From the NCBI GenBank assembly GCA_031275085.1, contig JAISPG010000073.1, positions 62,001-126,000 of the forward strand: DNA of 64,000 nucleotides. The letters run 5' to 3'. The notes under the pieces are model-generated. The model saw only the letters and a list, made by a program, of their open reading frames with translations, made no database searches and was not told where the DNA came from. The position numbers and the translations under genes were made by a program. Below, piece after piece: positions 1-8,578 of the stretch; position 1 is the first letter of the stretch; each line of letters begins with the position of its first letter. This DNA is from Bacteroidales bacterium. GTDB taxonomy: Bacteria > Bacteroidota > Bacteroidia > Bacteroidales > ML635J-15.

Positions 1-2
1 TA

Positions 3-608
3 TTATCTGCTAGGTTAATTACAGGAATACAAAAACCTATAGAGTTCGAAGAATTGAAAGATAAAAGATTTAATTTAACTATAGAAAGACTTAAAGATAT
101 TAGAACAGGTCAGATTGCATATAAAGAAAAATATGGATCATTCACTCCGTCATTGGATTCATTAATTAACTTTATAAAATCAGATAGTATGCGTATTATA
201 CGTGCTATCGGTTTTGTTCCTGATTCTTTAACAGAAGCTCAGGCTTTGAAATTAGGAATCATATCCCGTGATACATTTTTTGTAGGAATTAAAGATTCTT
301 TATTTAAAAAAATGAGATATCCATTGGATTCAATGAAATATATTCCGACAGGAACAAAAGTTCAGTTTGTAATGGATACTGCATCGGTAATGACAGGTTC
401 ACAAGTCGAAGTTAAAGTATTTGAAGCAAGTGCTACTTATGATGACGTTTTATATGGTCTGGACGAACAAGAAATCATAAACTTAAAAGCTAAGTACAGA
501 GCTGCTGATAAAAACAACCCTGAAAAAATAGATCCTAAATTAGTTGTTCCTGTATTAAGAGTTGGAAATCTAAAAGAAGCTAACAATAATGCAGGTAATT
601 GGGAGTAA
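3..608 (+). CDS. Conserved hypothetical protein, 5' end outside the window (partial)
   Basis: The reading frame is open from the first bases of the window, and the first possible internal start is only a TTG at 54, so the gene begins upstream and its N-terminus is missing. What remains is about 200 residues, starting with a charged helical stretch that includes the motif RLKDIRTGQIAYKEKYG, then an alpha/beta region. From memory, Bacteroidota genomes often carry a protein of this kind, with one N-terminal membrane helix, just before a DUF3822 gene, and that is the arrangement here (9 bp to the next gene). The start of the visible part resembles pseudopilin-like or anchored periplasmic proteins, but no function can be assigned. 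Confidence 0.75.
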   Translation, partial: LSARLITGIQKPIEFEELKDKRFNLTIERLKDIRTGQIAYKEKYGSFTPSLDSLINFIKSDSMRIIRAIGFVPDSLTEAQALKLGIISRDTFFVGIKDSLFKKMRYPLDSMKYIPTGTKVQFVMDTASVMTGSQVEVKVFEASATYDDVLYGLDEQEIINLKAKYRAADKNNPEKIDPKLVVPVLRVGNLKEANNNAGNWE

Positions 609-617
609 TGCATAATA

Positions 618-1466
618 ATGAAAAATATTAGCATTAAGAATAAAGGCGAAAACAATAAACTTATTGATAATAAATTGTCCATCTTGATAACACAGGATGG
701 ACTTTCTTATTCTTTATATTCTGTATTGGAAAACCGCTACAATACTTTAGTAGCAAAAACATTCAGTCAAAAAGACAATTATATTGAAGAAATAAAAAAA
801 ATCCTGACAGAAGAGGAATTAACAAACAAAGATTTTAAACAAGTAAATATTGTAGTTTCAGGAAATAGAACTACAATAATACCTAACGTTCTTTTCAGTA
901 AAAACGAATACGAAAAAATATATTATTTAAATTTTGGCGTTCCAGAAAACCAGAATATTTATTACTCTCAAATGCCAAAATCTGCAAATACATTGATCTA
1001 TTCTGCAGATAAAGCACTGATAAATATGTTGGATAATATTTTTTTAAAATACAGCTTATACTCTCATGCAGAACCTTTTGTTGAATCCAATTTCACAAAG
1101 AATAAGATAAGTGAAAACAGAGACAAAACAAAAGTATTTATACAGGTTTTTGAAAACTTTACAGACATACTCGTTTTTAAAAACGAAAAAATATTACTTT
1201 ACAATACTTTCAAATACAAAACTAATAATGATCTTTTATATCACATAATAAATGTATTTGAACAATTAAAACTATCTCCTGAGGAAACAGAAGTTTCTCT
1301 TTCGGGCTTTATTGAAACAGATGATCTGGTTGTAATTCATCTTAGAAAATTTGTTCGCATAGTATATTTTGAATCGCTAAATACAGAATTTAAATATTTT
1401 TATAAATTTCAGGAAATACAGCCTCATTACTTTATAAACTTCTTAAACATAATAAAATGCGAATAA
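618..1466 (+). CDS. DUF3822 family protein
   Basis: A 282-residue protein without signal peptide or membrane segments. The N-terminal pattern (LSILITQDGLSYSLYS near residues 20-35) and the overall alpha/beta layout match the DUF3822 family, which is found in Bacteroidota and sits next to rsmD. The fold of that family resembles the actin/hexokinase-type ATPase superfamily, but no catalytic role is established. Its 3' end overlaps the rsmD start by 10 bp, which indicates a shared transcript and probably coupled translation. Family assignment is from recognition; function remains unknown. Confidence 0.8.
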   Translation: MKNISIKNKGENNKLIDNKLSILITQDGLSYSLYSVLENRYNTLVAKTFSQKDNYIEEIKKILTEEELTNKDFKQVNIVVSGNRTTIIPNVLFSKNEYEKIYYLNFGVPENQNIYYSQMPKSANTLIYSADKALINMLDNIFLKYSLYSHAEPFVESNFTKNKISENRDKTKVFIQVFENFTDILVFKNEKILLYNTFKYKTNNDLLYHIINVFEQLKLSPEETEVSLSGFIETDDLVVIHLRKFVRIVYFESLNTEFKYFYKFQEIQPHYFINFLNIIKCE

Positions 1467-2008
1467 TAGGAGGGAAATATAAAGGTAAAATCATAACACC
1501 TCCTTCTAACTTTAAAGCCAGACCAACTACAGATTTCGCTAAAGAAGCATTATTTAATATTTTACAAAATCATTTTAATTTTGAAAATGTAGATGTCCTG
1601 GATTTATTTAGTGGCACAGGAAGTGTTTCTTATGAATTTGCAAGCCGGAACTGTAAATCTGTAATTGCGGTAGACAGTAATTATAATCATGTAAAATATA
1701 TTGAAAAACAATTTGAAACAATGGGATTTTCCCAGGCAAAAATATATAAATCAGATGTTTTTCGCTTTTTGAATTCCTGCAATAAAAAATTTGATATTAT
1801 TTTTGCCGATCCACCTTACGATCTGGAAAATATTGAAGAAATATATGATCTGGTTTTTAAAAATAAACTATTATCGGATACGTCTTTATTGATAATAGAA
1901 CATTCGGAAAAAAATGATTTTTCGCAATATCCTCATTTTATGATGTTAAAAAAATACGGAAGTGTACATTTTAGTTTTTTTGATATTGAAATAAACAATA
2001 CTCTTTAA
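1457..2008 (+). CDS. rsmD: 16S rRNA (guanine(966)-N2)-methyltransferase RsmD
   Basis: A 183-residue SAM-dependent methyltransferase of the usual RsmD length. It methylates N2 of G966 in 16S rRNA during small-subunit assembly. Visible signatures are the N-terminal MRIIGGKYKG, RPTTD (residues 22-26), the SAM-binding motif LDLFSGTGS (48-56) and the catalytic DPPY (118-121). It overlaps the DUF3822 gene and ends convergently with the next minus-strand gene, sharing 4 bp, so there is no room for a separate terminator. Confidence 0.95.
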   Translation: MRIIGGKYKGKIITPPSNFKARPTTDFAKEALFNILQNHFNFENVDVLDLFSGTGSVSYEFASRNCKSVIAVDSNYNHVKYIEKQFETMGFSQAKIYKSDVFRFLNSCNKKFDIIFADPPYDLENIEEIYDLVFKNKLLSDTSLLIIEHSEKNDFSQYPHFMMLKKYGSVHFSFFDIEINNTL

Positions 2009-2592
2009 GATTTTAAACTATCTCTTACTATATATTTTTCATCTAAATTTAGCGAATACACAGCATTATCCAAATCAATAATAATATATTTGTGAAATTT
2101 CCATGCCGATCTTGTCAACAAACAACAAATCAATATCCCTGATAAAAAATAGTATATATTATAGTTATTTATAAATATAAAGAGTAGTAAATCGTACACT
2201 AGTATAATAAATGCGATATTGGATGACATCTTTTTCAATACATTAAAATCCTCAATATTTTTAAAATTATTCGGAGCAAGCTCTCTTACCAGGCAATATT
2301 TTGTTGATTGATTTAAATTAGGGCATTTTTTGGGAGAAACTTGTGTAAAGATTTTCTCTATCAAAATTAAATAAAGGGTTCCTAATATACTTGTTATAAA
2401 GCCTGTCAAATATGACAAAACTGCTAATAACGCTATTGATACAAAATTAAAATCCATAGATATAAGATTTGATAGATTAGTATTAATCATTCCATCACTA
2501 CTCTTATATAAAATAAATGAAATTACTAAAATTATAGATCCGGGAATTGCATAGGCAAATAAATCAAAAATCCCTATTTTCAAACTATTCAT
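2005..2592 (-). CDS. Hypothetical integral membrane protein
   Basis: A 195-residue protein with about four hydrophobic segments (near residues 10-32, 50-78, 122-140 and 143-160) and a hydrophilic middle loop containing two cysteines (KKCPNL and KYCLV). The start, FDLFAYAIPGSIIL, is a pattern seen in several uncharacterised multi-pass membrane proteins. No family was recognised. It is 122 bp downstream of the DUF456 gene on the same strand and convergent with rsmD. Its role is unknown. Confidence 0.6.
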   Translation of the reverse strand: MNSLKIGIFDLFAYAIPGSIILVISFILYKSSDGMINTNLSNLISMDFNFVSIALLAVLSYLTGFITSILGTLYLILIEKIFTQVSPKKCPNLNQSTKYCLVRELAPNNFKNIEDFNVLKKMSSNIAFIILVYDLLLFIFINNYNIYYFLSGILICCLLTRSAWKFHKYIIIDLDNAVYSLNLDEKYIVRDSLKS

Positions 2593-2714
2593 ATAATAAA
2601 TATTTGATACTATATATATGCAATATAATGATAATTATTTAATCGGCAAAATTCAGACGAATTTATTTAATATAGCATTCTATTATAATTTTTGTAAATA
2701 TAAATAACAAAAAT

Positions 2715-3218
2715 CTAAAAGAAATTTATAATTGTTTCTTTTATATATATAAATACTATAAAACAACAAACTGCTAATTTAAAAACAACTCCAAGCATTA
2801 ATCCGAAAAATGATCCGACAGCAGCTCTAAAGGATATTGAAAAGTTATTATTCTTATTTATATTATACTGATATAATAATTCTCCGGTTAATGCTCCTAT
2901 GAATGGAAATAAAAATACCCCGATTACTCCAAAAAATAATCCAAGGATCAAGCCTATTGCACTTCCGCGCATTCCCCATTTGGACCCGCCGGATAGTTTC
3001 GTTCCCCATATCGGAACTAAATAATCAAGAATAGTTACAATAATTACTAATACCGCCATGTAGATAAGTGTAAAAGTAGTTAGATCAACTCTTGATGTAA
3101 AATGCAACAACAGTAAGCCTATGTAACTTAGAGGAGGGCCTGGTATTGCAGGCAAAATACAACCAATAACTCCGGCAATTACCAATAAAAAACCTGTGAT
3201 AAGTAAAAAAATATCCAT
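2715..3218 (-). CDS. DUF456 domain-containing membrane protein
   Basis: A 167-residue, very hydrophobic protein that spans almost its whole length with membrane helices. The glycine/proline-rich motifs GCILPAIPGPPLSYIG (about 19-34) and KWGMRGSAIGLILGLFFG are typical of the DUF456 family, which consists of small inner-membrane proteins of unknown function with glycine-zipper-like repeats. It follows the lipoprotein gene by 11 bp, so it is probably the distal gene of the batD-batE transcript. Confidence 0.85.
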   Translation of the reverse strand: MDIFLLITGFLLVIAGVIGCILPAIPGPPLSYIGLLLLHFTSRVDLTTFTLIYMAVLVIIVTILDYLVPIWGTKLSGGSKWGMRGSAIGLILGLFFGVIGVFLFPFIGALTGELLYQYNINKNNNFSISFRAAVGSFFGLMLGVVFKLAVCCFIVFIYIKETIINFF

Positions 3219-3229
3219 TTTTGAATTAT

Positions 3230-3640
3230 TTATTTGTTCAGTCTGCCAGAAATTTCTTTATCTACATCTTCTTTTGATATTTCAACAGCGATGAAAGATT
3301 TATACATTTCTCCTTTTTTCATAGTTTTTGAACAAATTATTTTTATATCTGAAAGTATTGTATTCCTTGCTATTGTTATTTTATCCTCAAATTCACTATC
3401 GGAAAGAAAAGACTTATAATTACATTTTTCGATAATGTAATTGTCAATATCTTCTGCAATTACTTTTTTGGCCAGTAATAGTGCTTTTTCTTCCGCAAAT
3501 TGGATATTTGTACTCATTGCTTCGGAATGTGCCCTAAAAACAATTGAATCAGTATGATATTTTTTACAATTATTAAAATTCAGAATATTACACGATTGTA
3601 AAATTATTATTACAAAAAATAGCAGAAGTAATTTTTTCAT
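3230..3640 (-). CDS. Putative lipoprotein (LPP20-like)
   Basis: A 136-residue protein with a lipoprotein signal: charged MKK start, hydrophobic core and lipobox LQSC with Cys17 as the lipidated residue. The mature part has an alternating pattern of a helix rich in alanine and glutamate (AEEKALLLAKKVIAEDI) followed by strands, with a C-terminal phrase YKSFIAVEISKEDVDKEI, which resembles LPP20-type periplasmic domains. It lies 15 bp after batE and 11 bp before the DUF456 gene. No enzymatic function is apparent. Confidence 0.7.
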   Translation of the reverse strand: MKKLLLLFFVIIILQSCNILNFNNCKKYHTDSIVFRAHSEAMSTNIQFAEEKALLLAKKVIAEDIDNYIIEKCNYKSFLSDSEFEDKITIARNTILSDIKIICSKTMKKGEMYKSFIAVEISKEDVDKEISGRLNK

Positions 3641-3655
3641 TGGAAAATCATATCA

Positions 3656-4411
3656 TTATAATCTTTTAATATTCTTTCCGGGAACCCATCCTTCCTTACC
3701 GTCAGCCAGGCGAACATTAATCCAGATATTTATCGAATCAATAACTTCAACTTTCAGGCCTTCATTTATTTCGAAAAGATTCATACTGTCTTCTGACGGG
3801 GAAGATTTTACCATAGATGGCTCAAAAACTATTGCATAAGTGTTGTTATTTATTAAATGTGCCTGACTTTTTGCAAAAATAAAGGACATAATCGACGTTA
3901 TAAAAAATATTATTCCTAAAATAAAACCTGTTTTTCTTATAATTATTTTCCTTGAAAAAAGAAATAATATTACCAGGAGTAATGATGTAACAAAAAACAC
4001 TATGCTGATGACTGCCCACGAATCTGAACTCATAATTGAAATGAAATTATTGTACCATGTGACATAAAAAACTTCAGGTATCTTTTCGACTTTATTTCTG
4101 ATGTTTGATGTGGCAATTTTTAAGTTGTGATCAATATCTTTATCTCCGGGTTTTAATATATGTGCTTTTTCATAAAAATAAACAGCATTTGCAATATCTC
4201 CGTTTTTATAATAACAATTTCCCATATTATAATAAAGATCAGCAGATGAATAATCCTGTTCGTAAAGATTCGAATATATCCTTAATGCATTATCATAATC
4301 TCCTTCCAGATAATAATTAAATGCTGAATCAGTAAATGTTTTCAGATCATCATTTGCAAAAATATTTAATGAAAAAACTATTCCTGTTAATATTATAAAA
4401 TACTTTTTCAT
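3656..4411 (-). CDS. batE: BatE-like TPR and SH3 domain protein
   Basis: A 251-residue protein with a signal peptide (residues 1-19), tetratricopeptide repeats (about 24-100, including DLYYNMGNCYYKNGDIANAVYFYEKA), two membrane helices (about 125-150 and 158-180) and a C-terminal bacterial SH3-type domain (about 190-251, ending GWVPGKNIKRL). This architecture matches BatE of the Bacteroidota aerotolerance (bat) operon. It starts 2 bp after batD on the same strand. BatE is thought to act in the envelope with the von Willebrand-type proteins BatA/BatB, which are not in this window. Confidence 0.82.
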   Translation of the reverse strand: MKKYFIILTGIVFSLNIFANDDLKTFTDSAFNYYLEGDYDNALRIYSNLYEQDYSSADLYYNMGNCYYKNGDIANAVYFYEKAHILKPGDKDIDHNLKIATSNIRNKVEKIPEVFYVTWYNNFISIMSSDSWAVISIVFFVTSLLLVILFLFSRKIIIRKTGFILGIIFFITSIMSFIFAKSQAHLINNNTYAIVFEPSMVKSSPSEDSMNLFEINEGLKVEVIDSINIWINVRLADGKEGWVPGKNIKRL

Positions 4412-4413
4412 AA

Positions 4414-6270
4414 TTATTTTATTTTTTGTTCAAGAACATCAATGATTTCTACTGCTTCTTTATAAATATAATCTAATTGTACTTCTGTTGAAGAAGGGGA
4501 AAAATGGGCAAATTCACATTTTTCTATTATATTTATTAATTGATTTATTGTGCTTTCATCTATTCCACGGGTCTCCAGAGCTATTCTGATTTTTGGTTTT
4601 GTTAGTTCCGCAACAGGAATACTGAGTTTATCTCCGATATATCCCCATAATGCTGAAATGACTTCTTTATAAAATTCAGTTTTATTGGATTGTAACATGT
4701 ATTTTTTTGCTTTTTTCAATCTTCTTTGCGAAATTTTATTAGCTTTCTTAGCTTTTACTTTAGTAAGATCTGAATTTTCTTTTATTTGTTTTCTGAGTAT
4801 AATAATTATTACTATAAATATGATAATTGGTATTATATAAAACAAACTAAATAAGGAATTTAATATTAGTGGATTATAGCTTTTCTTTAAGCCAAGTTCC
4901 GTATTTTTTATAAATCTGATATCTTCATTTCCTATATATTCAACATTGCGTTGGGTGTAATTATATTCACTTAATTTTGTATCATTAGCATCTTTTCTTA
5001 CAGCGAGGCTTAAATTATCAATAACTTGAGTTTTATATTCATGTGAGCTTAAGTCAAAATATGTAAAATTTATTTTACCCATTTTATACATTCCAGGGTA
5101 ACGGGGAACAACAGTATATTCCCAGGTTTTTGAACCGGATATTCCGGATGTTGTTACAGAGGTTTGATCGCTTATTACCGGATCATAAACTTCAAATTCA
5201 TCAGGCCATAAAATTTTAGGAGGCTCAATCATATTAAAATTCCCTGTTCCGGATAAAGTAAGTTTAAAGTTTACAGCATCATTTACATTTACAGTATCAG
5301 CAGTTTTGTCAAGTTTTATATTATAATTACCTACAGCTCCGTTAAAGCTACTGATATTAGTTGAAGGCAGATTTTTTACATTTATTTTTAATTCAGGAGA
5401 ATAAATAATTTTCTTTACTGTCTGATAGTTCCCAAAAGGATTCCAAAAACCACCGCCTCCTGTACTCTGACGTATTTGACAATCCAGTTCACATGGTTCA
5501 ATAGTTAATTCTCCTGAAACTCTTGGATAAAGAATATATTTTTTCAGTACGGCAGTATTATATGACTTATTATTATATATTTCTCTGGTGAAAGTGATTC
5601 TCTCAGGCGATTCAATTTCCTGTGCGTAAAAAGAATTAAAAGCAGGTATTTTAAAATCCTCAAAACCATAAAGATCTACAGAAGTAAAAACTTTAATTGT
5701 AGCAATTATAGGCTCTCCTTTATATAATTCTGTTTTGTTAATAAAAATTCTTACAAAAAGATCTTCATTTCCAACCGGTTGTGGTTGTACCTGTTGATTT
5801 TGTTGTCCACCGCCGAACATATTATCAAATTCTTCCCACGGATCTGTAAAACCGCGGTTTCTGTTGCCACGGCTGTTGTTACTCTGTACCGGATCTTTTT
5901 GTACTTCTATGCTTACAACCTGGGAGGTATATGTTTTACCATCAACTGTCACTGAAAAAGTCGGAAGATTAAATTTGCCGACAGATTTTGGTTCAAAAAC
6001 ATATGAATATGAATAGGTGTTTGATTGAGAAATAGAGCCGTTTATTATTTGTACATTATTACTGCTGGATGTACTTGGACCATTCACCAAAATAAAATTT
6101 GAATAATCCCCAAGTTTAACATTCGAAGCCTTCTGATTTATCGAATATTTTACCTCAAATCTTTGGCCAACACCTACTTTAGATGGGGCAGAGGTAGTAA
6201 TATTAACTTCATCTGCATATGTAAACTGAAATAAAAACAAGCTTGTTAAAATAAATACTAACCTTCTCAT
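4414..6270 (-). CDS. batD: BatD family protein (oxygen-tolerance operon)
   Basis: A 618-residue protein with an N-terminal signal peptide (cleavage near residue 19, FTYA), a long periplasmic region of beta-sandwich (immunoglobulin-like) repeats, one membrane helix near residues 468-490 and a basic cytoplasmic tail with a helical domain. The phrases PSKVGVGQRFEVKYSINQ, SYSYVFEPKSVGKF and KTWEYTVVPRYPGMY are typical of BatD. A glycine/glutamine/asparagine-rich stretch lies at about residues 128-162. BatD is a component of the Bacteroidota aerotolerance operon; its biochemical role is unresolved. Its usual upstream genes moxR, DUF58, batA and batB are absent here and replaced by a TonB-like gene. 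Confidence 0.9.
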   Translation of the reverse strand: MRRLVFILTSLFLFQFTYADEVNITTSAPSKVGVGQRFEVKYSINQKASNVKLGDYSNFILVNGPSTSSSNNVQIINGSISQSNTYSYSYVFEPKSVGKFNLPTFSVTVDGKTYTSQVVSIEVQKDPVQSNNSRGNRNRGFTDPWEEFDNMFGGGQQNQQVQPQPVGNEDLFVRIFINKTELYKGEPIIATIKVFTSVDLYGFEDFKIPAFNSFYAQEIESPERITFTREIYNNKSYNTAVLKKYILYPRVSGELTIEPCELDCQIRQSTGGGGFWNPFGNYQTVKKIIYSPELKINVKNLPSTNISSFNGAVGNYNIKLDKTADTVNVNDAVNFKLTLSGTGNFNMIEPPKILWPDEFEVYDPVISDQTSVTTSGISGSKTWEYTVVPRYPGMYKMGKINFTYFDLSSHEYKTQVIDNLSLAVRKDANDTKLSEYNYTQRNVEYIGNEDIRFIKNTELGLKKSYNPLILNSLFSLFYIIPIIIFIVIIIILRKQIKENSDLTKVKAKKANKISQRRLKKAKKYMLQSNKTEFYKEVISALWGYIGDKLSIPVAELTKPKIRIALETRGIDESTINQLINIIEKCEFAHFSPSSTEVQLDYIYKEAVEIIDVLEQKIK

Positions 6271-6421
6271 TTTCTATTTATTTTCGATTGTCGCAAATTT
6301 AAAAATTTAACTTTGATTGTAAAATATATTTTCAGGAATTTAACGAAAGCCTGATATTGATTGTTTTGCTGTAATTGTTAAAAAAAAGTTAATATAACTA
6401 TGAATTGAAAAATCCATAATC

Positions 6422-7177
6422 CTATTGTTCTATAAATTGATAGGTAATTTTACCGTTTTCGGTTCCGCTGCCGGCAACTGTGGTAAATCTGGATTTTAAG
6501 GCAGCATCTTTTGCCGCATTGCTTATACAGGAAGCATCTCCTTTGGAGTTTGCCGATAGAACGTTTGCAGACCTGACTCGCCCGTCAGTATTTATAGTAA
6601 TATTAATAATTACGGTACCTCCATCACGACAGGTAAAAACAGGCACATGAATATAAGAATTGCCTCTATTGGGATTTTCCAGTTCAACAAATACCAAAGC
6701 AGGACCACTATATGCTGAAGACTGTGAATTATTTTTATTATCATAACTTTGCTTTGTATTGTTTGAGTTGCTTTCAGAAAGGTAATCTTCGTATGTTCTG
6801 TTTGTTATTTTTTCATAATCATCGCCATATTTTTCCCGTAAAAGCTCTGATTCATATTTTTTTCTTAATTCTTCCTGGGACATTGCATCTACATTATTTG
6901 TCCTGTTGTCCGAAGAAGAATAATTTGAACCGATATTTCTTATCCCGGTGATATAATTTTCAATATCAAAGTTTTCCATATCAACATTTGTACTGTTTTT
7001 CTCTTCTTCGTGAGATTCTTTTAATATTTCTTCAATAAAATCCAGTTCTACATATGTATATGCTTCTTTGTAAACAGTGGAGGTACTTATCGAGAACATA
7101 AGAGCCGCTGCTATTGCAATAAGGTGAAACAGTACGGTTCCAAGCAAAGCATTTATATTTCCTTTAAAAATACCCAC
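6422..7177 (-). CDS. TonB-like energy transducer protein
   Basis: A 251-residue protein with a short cytoplasmic start, one membrane anchor (about residues 10-32), a charged and asparagine/serine-rich linker, and a C-terminal domain (about 175-251) containing GGTVIINITINTDGRVRSANVL and ending in TYQFIEQ, which is the TonB C-terminal pattern. Unlike classic TonB the linker is not proline-rich. Some Bacteroidota proteins of this form are paired with ExbB/ExbD; none is visible here. It precedes batD by 151 bp and a -7-like element (CAAAAATA at 7193-7200 on the plus strand) lies just upstream. Confidence 0.78.
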   Translation of the reverse strand: MGIFKGNINALLGTVLFHLIAIAAALMFSISTSTVYKEAYTYVELDFIEEILKESHEEEKNSTNVDMENFDIENYITGIRNIGSNYSSSDNRTNNVDAMSQEELRKKYESELLREKYGDDYEKITNRTYEDYLSESNSNNTKQSYDNKNNSQSSAYSGPALVFVELENPNRGNSYIHVPVFTCRDGGTVIINITINTDGRVRSANVLSANSKGDASCISNAAKDAALKSRFTTVAGSGTENGKITYQFIEQ

Positions 7178-7328
7178 AAACTAAATTTTTTACAAAAATA
7201 TATTATTTAATAAATTTTTTTTACAAAATTCATAAAGCTTAACAAATAATTTAGTTTTTTCATCAGGAGAATTTAAAGTAAATCAATAATATATTAAAAA
7301 TATTAGAAGCATATATGACAAATAACAA

Positions 7329-7358
7329 TTGTATCTTCTAAGAAATATTTTATATTTG
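7329..7358 (+). promoter_or_regulatory. Bacteroidota-type promoter of the dsr-like operon
   Basis: TTG at 7329-7331, a 19-bp spacer, and TATATTTG at 7351-7358. This fits the Bacteroidota consensus (TTTG at -33, TAnnTTTG at -7) with the preferred spacing. The predicted start site is about 5-8 bases further, giving a leader of roughly 20-25 nt before the ATG at 7388. Confidence 0.7.
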
Positions 7359-7387
7359 CATTCGTTTTTGTATATGATTTTATATTT

Positions 7388-7630
7388 ATGGCTAATCCGA
7401 AAAAATGTCCTAACTCAGGTAATTGCATTATATTAGGCAATAATAATTTAGCAGGAGATATGGATATGAAAGAATTTTATATCAATCAATATTGTGATAA
7501 TGATACATTAAACGGATTTATTCAATGTAAAAGGTTCAATACAAAAAATGAGCTGGGGTTTTGTCCCGATTTCGTTTTACCGGATTCAGGTATGACTATA
7601 GATGAAATAATAAGTAAATTAGAAGAATAA
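7388..7630 (+). CDS. Small cysteine-rich protein heading the dsrC-dsrMK-like operon
   Basis: An 80-residue soluble protein with five cysteines: Cys7, Cys13, Cys36, Cys47 and Cys59. The first pair lies in KCPNSGNC, the third in INQYC, the fourth in IQCKRF and the last in GFCPDF. No signal peptide is present, so it is predicted to be cytoplasmic. The cysteine spacing suggests metal or iron-sulfur binding. It loosely recalls a short Cys-containing module (M-x-E-x-Y-x-x-x-YC...CxRY) that I remember from some anaerobes, but the family is not certain. It is 8 bp from dsrC and directly behind a strong promoter, so it is very probably co-expressed with the DsrC/MK proteins and may be an electron carrier or partner. 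Confidence 0.8.
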   Translation: MANPKKCPNSGNCIILGNNNLAGDMDMKEFYINQYCDNDTLNGFIQCKRFNTKNELGFCPDFVLPDSGMTIDEIISKLEE

Positions 7631-7638
7631 CTATAATT

Positions 7639-7932
7639 ATGGCAGAATTAAAATTTGACGGAGACGGTTTTTTAATTAATCCCGAAATATGGGATAATGA
7701 AGTTGCAGAACAGATTGCAAATGAAGATGGTATTGCAATGACAGATCAACATTGGTCTATCGTAAAAGTAATACGTAACAATTACGAAGAAAAAGGGAAT
7801 GCTCCGATGATACGTACAATCTGTAAAGAAACAGGACTTAAGTTAAAAGATATTTATGAATTATTTCCTTTAGGTCCTGCACGTGGTGCTTGTAGAGTTG
7901 CCGGCTTACCTAAACCTGACGGTTGCGTATAA
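7639..7932 (+). CDS. dsrC: DsrC family sulfur-carrier protein (two-cysteine form)
   Basis: A 97-residue protein with the full DsrC/TusE pattern: DGDGFLINPEIWDNEVAEQIA at the N-terminus, the helical central part with TDQHWSIVKVIRNNY, and the mobile C-terminal arm GPARGACRVAGLPKPDGCV. Both arm cysteines are present: the penultimate Cys96 (CysA) and Cys85 (CysB) eleven positions before it. This two-cysteine arm separates true DsrC from TusE, which keeps only the penultimate one. In sulfur metabolism DsrC carries sulfur as a trisulfide or cycles between dithiol and disulfide, and the membrane DsrMK complex acts on it. It lies 8 bp after the Cys-rich gene and 10 bp before the dsrM-like gene. No dsrAB is present in the window, so its sulfur donor is unknown. 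Confidence 0.95.
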   Translation: MAELKFDGDGFLINPEIWDNEVAEQIANEDGIAMTDQHWSIVKVIRNNYEEKGNAPMIRTICKETGLKLKDIYELFPLGPARGACRVAGLPKPDGCV

Positions 7933-7942
7933 AAATATAAAT

Positions 7943-8575
7943 ATGTATTGGTTCCAATATCTAAGTCTGGGGTGCTTATCTATTTGTATTTTAACACTCT
8001 TATGGCATTTTTTCCGTTTGATAAAATTAGGAAAACCTAAAGACCTTTCTGAAAAAAGTGGAAATATCCCAAAAGCTGAAATGTATTCATATACAATAGC
8101 TATGATGCCGACAAACAAAGAAACGGCATATTTACATATTCCTACTTTTACATTAGGTATGCTCTTCCATATAGGCACATTTGCCGGATTTATCCTTTTT
8201 GTTACATGGTTTTTTGTAAATCCTGAACAGTTTCCATATTGGCTGACAATATGTTCATCAATAATTTTAGCTATTGGTGCAGTATCCGGGATTTCTTTAT
8301 TTGTAAAAAGAATCCTTTTCAAAAAAATGAGAGAATTATCAAACCCTGATGATTTTTTATCTAATATTTTTACAACTTTATTTCAAGTAGCTACTTTGGC
8401 ATACTTAATGCTGGGATATGATTTTGCCATTCCGTATTATATAATAACTTCCATGTTGCTATTATATTTGCCGGTTGGAAAATTAAGGCATGTTGTATAT
8501 TTTTTCGCAGCACGTTACCATTTAGGTTTTTTTTATGGCTGGAGAAATTCATGGCCACCGCAAAAAACAAGTTAA
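7943..8575 (+). CDS. DsrM-like membrane cytochrome b subunit (NarI-like)
   Basis: A 210-residue membrane protein with about five hydrophobic segments (near residues 5-27, 70-92, 100-120, 143-160 and 163-180). Histidines at 22, 65, 76, 183 and 193 sit in or next to helices, as expected for b-heme ligation. The Leu-rich start, the loop TAYLHIPTF and the end LRHVVYFFAARYHLGFFYGWR fit the DsrM/NarI-type quinol-interacting family. I chose ATG 7943, which follows the dsrC stop by 10 bp; an upstream in-frame start at 7883 lies inside dsrC and is unlikely. Immediately followed (3 bp) by a dsrK-like gene. It probably exchanges electrons with menaquinone. Confidence 0.85.
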   Translation: MYWFQYLSLGCLSICILTLLWHFFRLIKLGKPKDLSEKSGNIPKAEMYSYTIAMMPTNKETAYLHIPTFTLGMLFHIGTFAGFILFVTWFFVNPEQFPYWLTICSSIILAIGAVSGISLFVKRILFKKMRELSNPDDFLSNIFTTLFQVATLAYLMLGYDFAIPYYIITSMLLLYLPVGKLRHVVYFFAARYHLGFFYGWRNSWPPQKTS

Positions 8576-8578
8576 ACT

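Noticed and set aside
3234-3419. Open frame on the plus strand over the lipoprotein gene
   Set aside because: Antisense shadow of a gene with a clear lipoprotein signal.
7906-8322. Antisense 138-codon frame over the dsrM-like gene
   Set aside because: The sense strand encodes a protein with heme-ligand histidines and membrane helices that fits its operon; the antisense frame has no recognisable features.
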